From assembly GCA_030770425.1 (NCBI GenBank), contig JASJFT010000269.1, positions 1 to 55,423 of the forward strand: DNA of 55,423 nucleotides, given 5' to 3'. Below are positions 54,601 through 55,423 of this stretch, one piece after another. The translations under genes were made by a program, and so were the position numbers. The notes under the pieces were generated by a model. That model saw nothing but the letters and a program-made list of their open reading frames with translations. It searched no databases and had not been told where the DNA came from. This DNA is from Darksidea phi. Taxonomy: Eukaryota; Ascomycota; Dothideomycetes; Pleosporales; Lentitheciaceae. The first letter of the stretch is position 1. Every line of letters begins with the position of its first letter.

Positions 54601-55423
54601 AAAGCGAAGTGAGAATTCACGAAGTTTACCACTCTTAAGTCAATGGAAATTATATAGGTACAATCATTGGTTCATTTGTGCCCAGAACTTTGCTTTAAAA
54701 CCATCAAGCCCCGTAAGGCTGTCGTGCTTGATGACTGACACTGAAACTCATTGGGCGTGTTGCCGCAATTGCCAAAACTGTTCACGCCCTCTGCCCTCCA
54801 TAGTTGCCACAATTTGGTCTCAACGCGGCGCGATGTTGGAGAGCTCAGAACTTTCCACATACACATGGGCCTGGGATCTGGTAGCATCTGGCACCAGTCC
54901 GGTCCAGCTCTCCATAGAGTGAACACTCCTTCTCGGATTGGCAAGGCTGTGATTGCTCCCTCTCGAAGAATGACGGAGATGCACGTTACTATTGCCGTCG
55001 GATCGCTCAAGACCCGCTTCGCATGCGCCACCATGGCTCTTGAACGATGAATCTCCGCCAGAACGTATGCTCATAAACGAGGATATTTTTCCTGAAAAAG
55101 GTAAGAGGAAGGATGAATAAAACCGGCGGACGAGGTTTAACATAGGTGGGAGACAAATGCTGATGATAGTGGTGGGAGCTTCGCATGATACCCAGTAGAC
55201 CATTGGCATGCCCTCGTCTAGATATATAAGTGAGCAAAACGGTGTTTATTCAAGATGGATCTCTCAATGTATACTAACATGTGATGTCTTCATTCAAGGA
55301 CTTTGCCGACTTAAGAACGGTGATCATTCGGCCAAGCGACACGATAATTTGATTTGGATTTGCATAGTGGGAGTCTCTTCAGAAGGTCCGCACGAAACAC
55401 AGTAGGAGTTTGTACACAGTAGA
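54601..55423. other. right edge: no gene recognised, ends in a dispersed repeat
   Basis: Overlapping minus-strand open stretches at 55209-54820 and 55034-54672 lack motifs and frames conflict, so neither is called. The last 65 bp hold the second copy of the repeat seen at 1655-1717. Confidence 0.4.
55358..55411 (+). repeat. dispersed repeat, right copy (mate at 1655-1717)
   Basis: Starts GATTTGCATAGTGGGAGTCT-like (here GGATTTGCATAGTGGGAGTC), followed by AAGGTCCGCAC and AGTAGGAGTTT, as in the left copy. Same orientation, 53.7 kb apart. Confidence 0.75.

Noticed and set aside
54672..55209. Two overlapping minus-strand frames at the right end
   Set aside because: They conflict with each other, have no transcription-factor or transporter motif, and lie in the probable 3' flank of the CMD-like gene.

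Overview
The window reads as nuclear DNA of a filamentous ascomycete (Pezizomycotina; class not provable here, a dothideomycete-like fungus is my best guess). The grounds are short GT..AG introns (about 48-150 nt) with CTAAC/CTGAC branch-like motifs, fungal-specific families (NACHT-ankyrin-ZZ NLR-like protein, DUF6594, GMC oxidoreductase, GH16), Tc1/mariner-type transposons, and AT-rich blocks whose base changes look like repeat-induced point mutation (RIP). All gene models were spliced by hand; exon sums divide by three wherever I give a protein length.

Layout. 1-12.0 kb is a decayed, contig-end-like region: a 74-bp poly-C run, a possible tiny secreted peptide gene, one intact NLR-like gene (2075-5945, 1126 aa) and a large minus-strand relic of a SNF2-type helicase (about 7.27-11.3 kb). 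12.1-28.3 kb is a compact housekeeping block: mog1, bud20-like, mitochondrial aconitase, a GCNA-type SprT protease, ureidoglycolate lyase, cog5, vts1 and a secreted GH16 glucanase. 28.3-47.6 kb is gene-poor accessory DNA: two retropepsin-like unknown proteins, a DUF6594 membrane protein, a full-length but broken Tc1/mariner element, its internally deleted MITE, several tandem and dispersed repeats, a RIP-like AT-rich block, and two or three small secreted cysteine-rich proteins (effector-like). A dead P-loop gene of a fungal expansion family lies at its right edge.

47.6-54.6 kb is a cluster of oxidative enzymes: a 5'-truncated aldo/keto reductase, a GMC oxidoreductase, an FAD-dependent aromatic-type monooxygenase and an AhpD/carboxymuconolactone-decarboxylase-like protein. 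The last two are divergently transcribed from a 760-bp region carrying a four-unit array of about 43-bp direct repeats. This suggests a small catabolic or secondary-metabolite tailoring cluster with shared control, next to repeat-rich DNA.

The observations I rate highest are a side-by-side RIP-mutated and unmutated repeat pair beside a secreted-protein gene, the direct-repeat array in the cluster promoter, and the autonomous element/MITE pair that shows exactly how the MITE was made. No tRNA, rRNA, CRISPR or origin could be supported.
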